50,030 bases of DNA from JALXCH01 sp964495805 (GTDB lineage: Bacteria; Calditrichota; Calditrichia; RBG-13-44-9): NCBI GenBank assembly GCA_964495805.1, contig CAZBWV010000016.1, positions 1 to 50,030 on the forward strand, given 5' to 3'. Below the pieces are notes generated by a model, which worked only from the letters and a program-made list of their open reading frames with translations, did not search any database and had not been told where the DNA came from. Made by a program: the position numbers and the translations under genes. How positions within the stretch are numbered: the first letter of the stretch is position 1; every line of letters starts with the position of its first letter. Positions 43,261 through 50,030 of this stretch are shown piece after piece.

Positions 43261-44211
43261 ATGCATGTAATTGAAGCGCTGAATCAATCGCAAAAACCTA
43301 TTATTTCCCTGGAAATCACTCCGCCCAATCGGGGACAGGGAATTGAGGATATTTATCACGTCATTGATGAATTGCTGGAATTTGATCCTCGATTCATCAA
43401 CGTAACTTACCATCAACCCCATGTGGTTTACGAAGAACGAGATGGGGTGATTCAGCGGATTCCCAAACGGAAAAAGCCTGGTACAGTTGGGATTTGTGCT
43501 GCCATCATGAACCGGTATAAGATCGAAACGGTGCCCCACTTTATCTGTGGTGGATTTTCCAAATACGAAACGGAAGATGCATTAATTGACCTGCATTATC
43601 TGGGTATCCAGAATATCTTTGCCGTACGAGGCGATCCAGCACCGGGGCAAAAAGTGTTTATTCCGGAAAAGGATGGGCATCGATATGCATACCAGCTGGT
43701 TCACCAGATCGCCAATATGAATAAAGGAATTTACCTGGAACCACTGGAGAATGCACATCCTACCAATTTTTGTATAGGGGTTGCCGGATATCCGGAGAAG
43801 CACTACGAAGCGCCCAATCTGGAAAAAGATATGCTAAATCTAAAACGTAAGGTAGATGAAGGCGCCCATTACATCATTACCCAGATGTTCTTCGATTTTG
43901 CCTATTTCAAAAATTTTGTGGAAAAAGCCCGGGAGCTTGGCATTACCGTGCCCATTATTCCCGGCATTAAACCCATCTCTAATCTTCGCCAATTGGTCAG
44001 TTTACCCCGAGATTTTCATATCACCATCCCGGAAGAGTTGGTATATGCGATGGAAGAGGCTCGTACACCGAACATGGTGCGTAAAGTGGGAATTGAGTAC
44101 ACCGCCAGATTGTGCCAGCAACTTTTAGATTACGGTGTTCCGGGAATTCATATTTACACACTGGGGAAAGGAACCACCACCCGAGACCTGTTGAAAATAT
44201 TATTCAAATAA
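43261..44211 (+). CDS. metF: Methylenetetrahydrofolate reductase
   Basis: Reduces methylenetetrahydrofolate to methyltetrahydrofolate for methionine synthesis, using FAD. At 316 aa it is a complete single-domain TIM barrel of the bacterial type: SLEITPPNRG with the catalytic Glu near residue 18, VTYHQPH, HFICGG, NIFAVRGDP, IGVAGYPEKH, AHYIITQMFFD and IIPGIKPI. The start is ATG 43261, preceded by GTGGGTGA. It is 70 bases before the serine palmitoyltransferase gene on the same strand; a functional link between them is not obvious, although serine-derived one-carbon units tie both to serine. Confidence 0.95.
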   Translation: MHVIEALNQSQKPIISLEITPPNRGQGIEDIYHVIDELLEFDPRFINVTYHQPHVVYEERDGVIQRIPKRKKPGTVGICAAIMNRYKIETVPHFICGGFSKYETEDALIDLHYLGIQNIFAVRGDPAPGQKVFIPEKDGHRYAYQLVHQIANMNKGIYLEPLENAHPTNFCIGVAGYPEKHYEAPNLEKDMLNLKRKVDEGAHYIITQMFFDFAYFKNFVEKARELGITVPIIPGIKPISNLRQLVSLPRDFHITIPEELVYAMEEARTPNMVRKVGIEYTARLCQQLLDYGVPGIHIYTLGKGTTTRDLLKILFK

Positions 44212-44280
44212 AATATTTTGAAATTCCCCTTTTTTATGTAAATTCTATGAAATTTGGTTTGTGAAGGTGAAAAAGACAGA

Positions 44281-45504
44281 ATGAAGGAGGCCATTTTGGA
44301 CGTATTTGACAAATGTAAAAAATTCACCCGCGCCAAAGAGGCAATGGAGCAGGGTTTCTACCCTTATTTTAAACCTATCCGCGAGAACCATGGGCCCCGC
44401 GTCATCATGGATGGTAAAGAAATGATTATGATTGGTTCGAACAACTATCTGGGGCTCACGAAAGACCCGCGCGTGCAGGAAGCCGCCATCAAAGCAATTG
44501 AAAAATACGGAACCAGCTGTTCCGGCTCCCGATTCCTGAACGGAACGCTGGAACTTCATGAAGAGCTGGAAAAGGAACTGGCCGATTTTGTTCACAAAGA
44601 AACAGCACTCTGTTTTAGCACCGGCTATCAGACCAACCTGGGCGCAATCTCCACGCTCATCACCAGGGATGATATCATCATTACCGACAAAACAAACCAC
44701 GCCAGCATTTTCGACGGCATTTTCCTCTCCAATGGTTTGCATATGATTTCCAACATGGGCGCCAACATCAAGCGCTTCAAACACAATGATATGGATGATC
44801 TGGAGCGAGTGCTCTCCCGGTTAGATCCGGAAAAGCCTAAACTGATTATTTCCGATGGCGTTTTCAGCATGGAAGGCGATATTGTCAATCTGCCCCGCAT
44901 GGTGGAAATTGCCCGGAAGTATCGCACCCGTCTGTACATCGACGATGCACATGGGTTAGGGGTGCTGGGAAAAACCGGCCGGGGTACTCAGGAACATTTT
45001 AACATCTGGGACGAAGTGGATCTGGTCATGTGCACGTTTAGCAAATCGTTTGCATCGCTGGGCGGATTTGTGGCCGGGGAGGCCGATGTGATTAATTATA
45101 TTAAGCATTTTGCCCGACCACTGATATTCAGTGCCAGCATTCCTCCGGCTAATCTGGCGGCAGTGAAAAAATCACTGGAAATTATTCAAAACGAACCCCA
45201 GATTGTCCACCGCCTGCAGCAAATCGGCGACAGGATGCGCCGGGAATTTCAAGCACTCGGCTTTAATATCGGTGAATCGGAAACCCCCATTATCCCCATC
45301 ATTATCGGGGAGGACATGAGAACTTTTCTCTTCTGGAAAGCACTTTACGAGGAGGGAATTTACACCAACCCGGTGATTAGTCCGGCTGTACCACCCGATC
45401 GCGCTCTGATTCGCACCTCATTTATGGCAACTCACACCGATGACGATCTGGATATTGTACTGGATAAATTCAAGAAAATCGGAAAGAAAATGGGGATCAT
45501 TTAA
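44281..45504 (+). CDS. spt: Serine palmitoyltransferase-like PLP enzyme
   Basis: 407-aa alpha-oxoamine synthase that condenses an acyl-CoA or acyl-ACP with an amino acid. The sequence is closer to bacterial serine palmitoyltransferases than to 2-amino-3-ketobutyrate ligase: GSNNYLGL, SGSRFLNGTLELHEELE, CFSTGYQTNLG, DGVFSMEGDIVNLP, YIDDAHGLGVLG, the PLP lysine in TFSKSFASLGGF, and the C-terminal TNPVISPAVPPD and SFMATHT. It would make 3-ketosphinganine, the first step of sphingolipid synthesis. Start choice: ATG 44281 is given, but AAGGAGG sits five bases before a TTG at 44296, which may be the true start. A GNAT acyltransferase follows. Confidence 0.88.
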   Translation: MKEAILDVFDKCKKFTRAKEAMEQGFYPYFKPIRENHGPRVIMDGKEMIMIGSNNYLGLTKDPRVQEAAIKAIEKYGTSCSGSRFLNGTLELHEELEKELADFVHKETALCFSTGYQTNLGAISTLITRDDIIITDKTNHASIFDGIFLSNGLHMISNMGANIKRFKHNDMDDLERVLSRLDPEKPKLIISDGVFSMEGDIVNLPRMVEIARKYRTRLYIDDAHGLGVLGKTGRGTQEHFNIWDEVDLVMCTFSKSFASLGGFVAGEADVINYIKHFARPLIFSASIPPANLAAVKKSLEIIQNEPQIVHRLQQIGDRMRREFQALGFNIGESETPIIPIIIGEDMRTFLFWKALYEEGIYTNPVISPAVPPDRALIRTSFMATHTDDDLDIVLDKFKKIGKKMGII

Positions 45505-45590
45505 AAGCACAGAAGAAAGAGAAAACTCAGAGAATAAACATCGAGCTGGGCGGGTGGTTGGGTGACGATGAAAAAGGGAAGGACAGAATC

Positions 45591-46718
45591 ATGGGAACGA
45601 TTCGAATTGAACCGGTTCGTACACGCAGCGACTTAATGAAATTTATTCGTCTGGTGTGGAAAATTAATGAAGGCGATCCCAATTGGGTACCCCCACTAAT
45701 TATCGACCGCCTGAAACTATTAGACAAAAAGAAAAACCCTTTTTATCAGCATGCCGAAGTGGAGTTTTTTCTGGCATATAAGAACGGAGAGGTAGTCGGT
45801 CGTATTGCCGCCATCGTGAATCATATGCACAATGAATTTCACAAGGACAAAGCAGGATTTTTTGGCTTTTTAGAAGGAATTAACGATCCGGAGGTGTTCG
45901 GTGAACTGCTGGAGACTGCTAAAAATTGGCTAAAAGAACGAGGCCGCGATTACATGATGGGCCCCATGAACCCTTCTACAAACGATGAAATCGGATTTCT
46001 AATTGAAGGATTCGATACGCCTCCGTTCATTATGATGACTCATAATCCACCCTACTACCAGAACATCATGGAGAAAGAACTGGGTTACGAAAAAGCCAAA
46101 GATGTGCTGGCTTATTACATTCACAAGGACACCATTGTTATTAGCGACAAATTGAAAAGGGTGACTGAACTAACCCGAAAAAAAACGGGTGTTCAAATTC
46201 GTGCTGTTAACATGGATAATTTTAACGAAGAGCTGGAACGAGTTCGGTATGTGTATAACAATGCGTGGGCACGCAACTGGGGATTTGTCCCCCTAACGCC
46301 GGAAGAGATTGATTTCATTGCCGACGACTTCCGGCGGATTATGGATCCTGATTTAGTTTTGCTGGCAGAGATTAATGGCGAACCGGTTGGTTTCTCTCTG
46401 GCATTGCCAAATCTGAACGAAGTGTTTGCTCGAATTCGCAACGGGCGGTTGTTTCCCACTGGCTGGCTAAAATTCCTGCTTTATCGAAAAAAGATCCACA
46501 GTCTGCGCGTAATTACACTGGGGGTGGTACAGAAATACCAGAAATCCGGAATCGGCGGATTGTTTTATCTGGAAACATTTGAACGGGGAATAAAGCGCGG
46601 ATACGATAGCGCCGAAATGTCCTGGATTTTAGAAGACAACGATCTGATGAATCGGGCGGCACAACTGTTAGGTGGTGATCCGTATAAACGCTATCGCATA
46701 TACGGTACCAAATTGTAA
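45591..46718 (+). CDS. GNAT-family acyltransferase (possible ceramide-synthase role)
   Basis: 375-aa protein with a GNAT fold spread over two halves: an N-terminal part (DLMKFIRLVWKINEGDPNWV, EVEFFLAYKNGEVVGRIAAI) and a C-terminal part with the acyl-CoA-binding region (VITLGVVQKYQKSGIGGLFY). MMGPMNPSTNDEIGFLIEGF and NPPYYQNIMEKELGY are typical of a widespread uncharacterised family. Bacterial ceramide synthases described in Caulobacter are GNAT-type enzymes (from memory), so the adjacent serine palmitoyltransferase suggests N-acylation of a sphingoid base. That is inference. ATG 45591 is used because GGAAGGA lies upstream; a TTG 33 bases earlier is in frame. The gap from spt is 86 bases. Confidence 0.83.
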   Translation: MGTIRIEPVRTRSDLMKFIRLVWKINEGDPNWVPPLIIDRLKLLDKKKNPFYQHAEVEFFLAYKNGEVVGRIAAIVNHMHNEFHKDKAGFFGFLEGINDPEVFGELLETAKNWLKERGRDYMMGPMNPSTNDEIGFLIEGFDTPPFIMMTHNPPYYQNIMEKELGYEKAKDVLAYYIHKDTIVISDKLKRVTELTRKKTGVQIRAVNMDNFNEELERVRYVYNNAWARNWGFVPLTPEEIDFIADDFRRIMDPDLVLLAEINGEPVGFSLALPNLNEVFARIRNGRLFPTGWLKFLLYRKKIHSLRVITLGVVQKYQKSGIGGLFYLETFERGIKRGYDSAEMSWILEDNDLMNRAAQLLGGDPYKRYRIYGTKL

Positions 46719-47161
46719 TGGATAGAACCGGGGGTTTCCCGTTTAAAATTCAAAAAGACAAAAATTGAGGAAAATAACAGCAAAATCTTGATGTTTTGCT
46801 AAATACCTATTAAATTAAACGGTCGAATAGAGAACGAGAATCAGCACGAAATGTCGATAGGTTGAGAAGGAGAAAATGGCTCTAAAACATATTTATGATG
46901 ATTTTTGTACCTACCTTAATTTTTAGCAACCAACATTGCTTCTTTAAGGTCCGATGTTGAGCAACATCGGATATATCATATTTGAAAGGTGTCGAAATCC
47001 ACGACACACACATTTGCATTGAATTTAGACGACATGCGAACATATTGTATTTAATAAGGTTACAAACATTTCAAAAGGAGCTTCAGGATGGCATGGAATA
47101 TGCACTTCTTTGAGATGGGAAATTTATTAGGGATGATAAATTGAGACAAGGAGGTTTCATC
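46719..47161. other. Long non-coding stretch between the GNAT and glycosyltransferase genes
   Basis: About 440 bases, A+T rich, without a convincing gene. It contains two inverted repeats (46951-46970 and 46989-47007). AAGGAGGT at the right end is the ribosome site of the next gene. Confidence 0.45.
46951..46970. repeat. Perfect inverted repeat, possible operator
   Basis: A 20-base near-palindrome: CCGATGTTG, AG, CAACATCGG. The arms are perfect over nine bases with only two bases between them, which suits a dimeric regulator's site better than an RNA hairpin. It is not followed by a T run. A second repeat, GTGTCG...CGACAC at 46989-47007, lies close by. Confidence 0.4.
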
Positions 47162-48364
47162 ATGGAGAAGATAAATCCAGAAAAAATAACCCGTGCAGAC
47201 ATTGTGGTGGGAATCCCCTCCTACAACGAGGCGGATAACATCGCATTTGTGGTGGAACAGGCCAGTAAAGGTTTGCGTGAGTTCTTTCCCCAATTTCAGA
47301 GTGTGATTATCAATGTGGACAACAGCTCGCCGGACGATACGCGTGGCGCTTTTTTGAATGCCCCCAGTGAGGTACCGAAAATTTACATCACCACCCCTCC
47401 GGGTGTGAAGGGAAAAGGAAACAATTTCTACAACCTGTTTCAGGCGGTTCGGGAGTTAGGTGCACAGGCAGTGATTGTGGTGGATGCTGATTTGCTAAGC
47501 ATTACGCCCGAATGGATACGCGATTTGGGCTCTCCTATTGTGGAATACGGATTGGATTTTGTCACCCCACTCTATTCCCGCAACGAATACGATGGAACCA
47601 TTACCAACAATATCTGCTACCCACTGATTTACGGATTGCTGGGTAAAAACATTCGCCAGCCTATTGGAGGCGATTTTGCTTTTTCCGCCCGACTGAATGA
47701 ACACTATCTGAACCAGACCTGGCATAAAACCACCCGGCAATATGGCATCGACATTTTCATGAGTTTACATGCCATTACCGGCGGATTCAAAATTGGTCAG
47801 GTGGGACTGGGTGCCAAAATCCACAAACCCAGCGCTCCCAAATTAGGACCAATGTTTACTCAGGTGGTTGGTACCCTGTTTAAAACCCTGCTGGGGCAAC
47901 GGGAACAATGGAGTATGGCACCCCGGGTACAGGAAATTCCCCTTTATGGTCAACACGTTCTGGCTAAACCCCAGAGCCTGAGTGTGGATTATAAGAGTAT
48001 GAAAGCAACCGCTCAATACGAATTCGAAATTAACAGTGCCATTCTGAAACGCTGTCTGAGTCCGGAGATTTATCAGCGGGTGGAAGGAATGTTTACTTCC
48101 GGAAAGATCAACATTGGTATTGATCTATGGACGCGCATTGTGTACGATCTGCTTTACGCATACGACACCACCGATGCCAACTCGGATCTGATTGAAGCGA
48201 TGAAAGCACTCTATTTCGGACGGGTGGTTTCTTTTTATAAGCAAACTCTGGATATGGATCATTTATCTTCTGAGGAGCAAATTGTACGGCAGGCCCGGTA
48301 TTTCTTCCGCATGCGTAATTATCTGATTAAAAAATACCGGTCTGCGGAAAAGCTCTCCGCATAG
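47162..48364 (+). CDS. Glycosyltransferase, mannosylglycerate synthase/glucosyl-phosphoglycerate synthase-like
   Basis: 400-aa GT-A glycosyltransferase. The N-terminal nucleotide-sugar fold shows VVGIPSYNEADNIAFVVEQA, NVDNSSPDDT, GVKGKGNNFYNLF and the metal motif VVDADLLSITPEWI. Then come the acceptor-side signatures QPIGGDFAFS and YGIDIFMSLHAITGG and a helical C-terminal domain. This order resembles mannosylglycerate synthase (GT78) and glucosyl-3-phosphoglycerate synthase (GT81), enzymes for glycosyl-glycerate osmolytes. The exact sugar and acceptor are not decided. The start is ATG 47162 behind AAGGAGGT, not the in-frame TTG 21 bases earlier. The gene stands alone; no partner phosphatase is seen. 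Confidence 0.82.
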   Translation: MEKINPEKITRADIVVGIPSYNEADNIAFVVEQASKGLREFFPQFQSVIINVDNSSPDDTRGAFLNAPSEVPKIYITTPPGVKGKGNNFYNLFQAVRELGAQAVIVVDADLLSITPEWIRDLGSPIVEYGLDFVTPLYSRNEYDGTITNNICYPLIYGLLGKNIRQPIGGDFAFSARLNEHYLNQTWHKTTRQYGIDIFMSLHAITGGFKIGQVGLGAKIHKPSAPKLGPMFTQVVGTLFKTLLGQREQWSMAPRVQEIPLYGQHVLAKPQSLSVDYKSMKATAQYEFEINSAILKRCLSPEIYQRVEGMFTSGKINIGIDLWTRIVYDLLYAYDTTDANSDLIEAMKALYFGRVVSFYKQTLDMDHLSSEEQIVRQARYFFRMRNYLIKKYRSAEKLSA

Positions 48365-48471
48365 TCAGGTAGGATTGTGATTCAGAGTTACTACAAAAGA
48401 ACAAAACGTAGGTTTTAAGGTGTGCGCTTTGTTGCTTAAATATGTTCCAAATAAAACTTTTCAAAACATAG

Positions 48472-48565
48472 CGGAGGTGGGTGAGAGTCGAACTCACCTT
48501 CCGACATCTTTGCCGGAACGCGCGGCTTTGAAGGCCGGGGGGGACACCGGTCCCCATCCACCTCC
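48472..48565 (-). tRNA. selC: tRNA-Sec (anticodon UCA)
   Basis: A 94-base selenocysteine tRNA. It has an 8-bp acceptor stem (GGAGGTGG with CCACCTCC), discriminator G, a 6-bp D stem GGGGAC/GTCCCC with a 4-base loop, and an anticodon loop CTTCAAA giving UCA. The long variable arm has a 7-bp stem (TTCCGGC/GTCGGAA), and the T arm is GTGAG/CTCAC with TTCGACT loop. The 8+5 acceptor/T layout and 6-bp D stem are diagnostic of bacterial tRNA-Sec, which reads UGA. CCA is not encoded. The selA, selB and selD genes are not in this window, but the tRNA implies that the organism decodes selenocysteine. A clear promoter lies just upstream. Confidence 0.96.
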
Positions 48566-48579
48566 ATCAACACCGGCAA

Positions 48580-48609
48580 AATATAGAACTTTTCTTACTG
48601 AAATGTCAA
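48580..48609 (-). promoter_or_regulatory. Sigma-70 promoter of the tRNA-Sec gene
   Basis: On the minus strand perfect TTGACA, 18 bases, TATATT, with the -10 box 14 bases before the tRNA 5' end. This supports an expressed, self-contained tRNA gene. Confidence 0.7.
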
Positions 48610-48850
48610 TGTGGAATGTAAAAACAAATCCTTATATATGATTTCAAATATTGTCAAAATACTGTTGATTTTTAAACAAAATTTGTCTATATTTAGTACA
48701 TTGGGGTAAAAATAAATATTGCATGTTTTAGAAAAATGGCATATAAGTTAAAAAATAACAGTTATTTAAGCAAAATCCGAATTATTATGGCACGATATTC
48801 GCCTTAATGTATAAAAACATGTTCGTATATGAACAAAAAGAGAGTTAATC

Positions 48851-49186
48851 ATGGAAAGTGAATATCTAGAAGGTCGAAACTCCAATCAAAAAGAGAACGA
48901 TTTATCAAGGAAGTTTGAAGATCTTAAAAATGAAATGAACGATATAATAAATAAAAAACTAAATGAAATAAAAAAACATATTGATGAATTGTTAAATGAA
49001 AAAATAGAATATTTTGAATCGCGTGTTATTACAAAATATAAACTATTAAATGATAAAATAGAATTACTTAGTAACTATTCAATAACCAGAAATGAACAAA
49101 TAGAAAAAGATCAAAGAGTATATATTTCAAACTCTATATTTAGTAATGAATTCAGACCTCTTCGTGAAGATGACCTGGTAGAATAA
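48851..49186 (+). CDS. Small coiled-coil protein, 111 aa
   Basis: I do not recognise this protein. It is 111 aa, very rich in Lys, Glu, Asn and Ile. Residues about 10-75 form a predicted coiled coil (LSRKFEDLKNEMNDIINKKL, NEIKKHIDELLNEKIEYFES), and there is no signal peptide or membrane segment. The ribosome site AGAGAG before ATG 48851 is weak. Codon use is strongly A+T biased, unlike every other gene in the window, which suggests acquisition by transfer or a poorly constrained gene. A scaffold or chaperone-like role cannot be supported. Confidence 0.55.
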   Translation: MESEYLEGRNSNQKENDLSRKFEDLKNEMNDIINKKLNEIKKHIDELLNEKIEYFESRVITKYKLLNDKIELLSNYSITRNEQIEKDQRVYISNSIFSNEFRPLREDDLVE

Positions 49187-50030
49187 GAAAGATTACTTCC
49201 TTTTTTATAAATGCAATATAAAAGATTTATGTTTAACCTGCCTTCAAAAGTAATGTTGTTTGATTTGTATTCCCTTTCTAATCTTAATCACTGTTTTTCA
49301 TTTCTAATAGATAAAAATAGACCAAATAGCCTTTTAAGCGCTTTGAAAATAGGAAAAAAATTTCTGGACTTATTCATATACTGAAATCGTCATCGCAAAT
49401 CTTCCATCAAATAAATTAATTAATTTTCTATTTCCTAAATATAGAAAAATAGGTGAACATATCACTTCTTGTATTTACTCAATGATTTGATCACGATTGA
49501 ATACCAAACATATTATTTCAATATACTTGATTTTCATCTATATTGTTATTTTTTGGCTACTCATGGTAAATATTTTTAAATTATTTCATAAATTCCCTTT
49601 TGTTCTTATAAACCACAAAGCGGAAGGAAATACGAATTTGATAAATTTAAGCCTATAGTTGCGAAAAAACGTGCCCGGATGACTTCTAATAGTTTTTGCG
49701 CTATCCACGCTGGTGTTAAGAACATATAAAATTCCGCAAACTTTTATTTAGGTAATCGTCGATAATAAAAATTTGTGCATCTCGCCTCATTAAACAAATA
49801 CCAAATACATCTATAAATAATAATATCTAATATCAATGCTGAAATACAAATAGACTGTTTTTGATTGATATTTTAGAATTATTTTTTGTAATTTTTAAAG
49901 AATGGAATCAAAGTACATAAAAAAATAATATTTTTTTAAGAGATAGGCTTATTATACATTCTATTTTTACATACTTGGGTAACCTTAACATAAAGGCCGC
50001 TAATATCGAAGAGCAATAGATTTTTTAAAA
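49187..50030. other. A+T-rich tail without convincing genes
   Basis: About 840 bases much richer in A+T than the rest of the window, with only short open frames (see 49211-49384). No tRNA, hairpin terminator, direct-repeat array or integrase signature was seen. It may be the edge of a laterally acquired or decaying segment that continues beyond the window. Confidence 0.5.
49211..49384 (+). CDS. Possible small or decayed open frame, 57 aa
   Basis: ATG 49211 opens a 57-codon frame (FNLPSKVMLFDLYSLSNLNH and on) ending at 49384. A second open stretch overlaps its end in another frame and reads IVIANLPSNKLINFLFPKYR up to about 49487. The two together look like one A+T-rich gene split by a frameshift, but neither has a recognised match and no ribosome site is clear. 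Chance frames in A+T-rich DNA are a real alternative. Confidence 0.2.
   Translation: MQYKRFMFNLPSKVMLFDLYSLSNLNHCFSFLIDKNRPNSLLSALKIGKKFLDLFIY

Noticed and set aside
44281..45504. 2-amino-3-ketobutyrate CoA ligase (kbl)
   Set aside because: SGSRFLNGTLELH, VFSMEGDIVNLP and SPAVPPD with SFMATHT fit serine palmitoyltransferases better, and no threonine dehydrogenase gene is adjacent.
48472..50030. Integrative element inserted at the tRNA-Sec gene
   Set aside because: Elements usually enter at the tRNA 3' end, which faces left here; the A+T-rich DNA lies at the 5' side and no integrase or repeated 3' end was seen.
1..50030. CRISPR arrays, rRNA genes, insertion sequences, prophage genes
   Set aside because: Looked for on both strands; no regularly spaced repeats, rRNA-like stretches, transposase or phage signatures were found.

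Overview
The window looks like chromosomal DNA of a Gram-negative bacterium of the FCB superphylum, most like a Calditrichota (Caldithrix-type) lineage. That placement is inference. It rests on secreted proteins ending in a NYPNPFN-type C-terminal sorting domain, a TonB-dependent receptor with an N-terminal carboxypeptidase-regulatory domain, an archaeal-type UbiA prenyltransferase, a bacillithiol enzyme (BshC), a serine palmitoyltransferase and a split methylmalonyl-CoA mutase. No rRNA, CRISPR array, insertion sequence or phage gene was seen. Base composition is even up to about 48.6 kb; the last 1.4 kb is strikingly A+T rich.

Layout. 1-6.1 kb (minus): a TonB-dependent receptor broken by an in-frame TAG, preceded by a terminator and a large secreted M14 carboxypeptidase. 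6.4-8.9 kb: an unknown protein, an HdeD-like membrane protein and a class II aldolase. 9.1-14.8 kb (plus): an overlapping shikimate operon, DAHP synthase, aroB, a fused aroD-aroE, aroA, then aroK; only chorismate synthase is missing. 14.8-17 kb (minus): Maf, a UbiA-family prenyltransferase and a hexapeptide N-acetyltransferase. 17.1-19.1 kb: a secreted beta-helix protein interrupted by an in-frame TGA. 19.6-27.7 kb: a TonB/AgmX-like protein, acyl-CoA mutase, a secreted alpha/beta hydrolase, a DUF4097-like lipoprotein and a protein joining a bactofilin-like segment to an Omp85-like barrel. 28-30.8 kb (minus): MotB, MotA and a degenerate HD-GYP protein behind a good flagellar sigma-28 promoter. 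31-35.4 kb: Hsp20, a YecE/DUF72 protein and two glycosyltransferases. 35.7-43 kb: a hemerythrin-like protein, then a minus-strand run of polysaccharide deacetylase, DUF6599-like protein, BshC, PEGA protein and NAD-dependent epimerase. 43.2-48.4 kb (plus): metF, serine palmitoyltransferase, a GNAT acyltransferase and a mannosylglycerate-synthase-like glycosyltransferase. 48.5 kb: a complete selenocysteine tRNA with its own promoter, followed by the A+T-rich tail.

The most interesting points are the tRNA-Sec together with an in-frame UGA in the beta-helix gene, in a CGS-UGA context and followed by a SECIS-like hairpin; a probable sphingolipid (SPT plus GNAT acyltransferase plus reductase) locus; the bactofilin/Omp85 fusion; and a sigma-28 promoter that places a degenerate HD-GYP protein in the motor operon. 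Selenocysteine insertion in the beta-helix protein is a hypothesis. The separate TAG in the TonB receptor shows that ordinary nonsense mutations or sequence errors also occur here.
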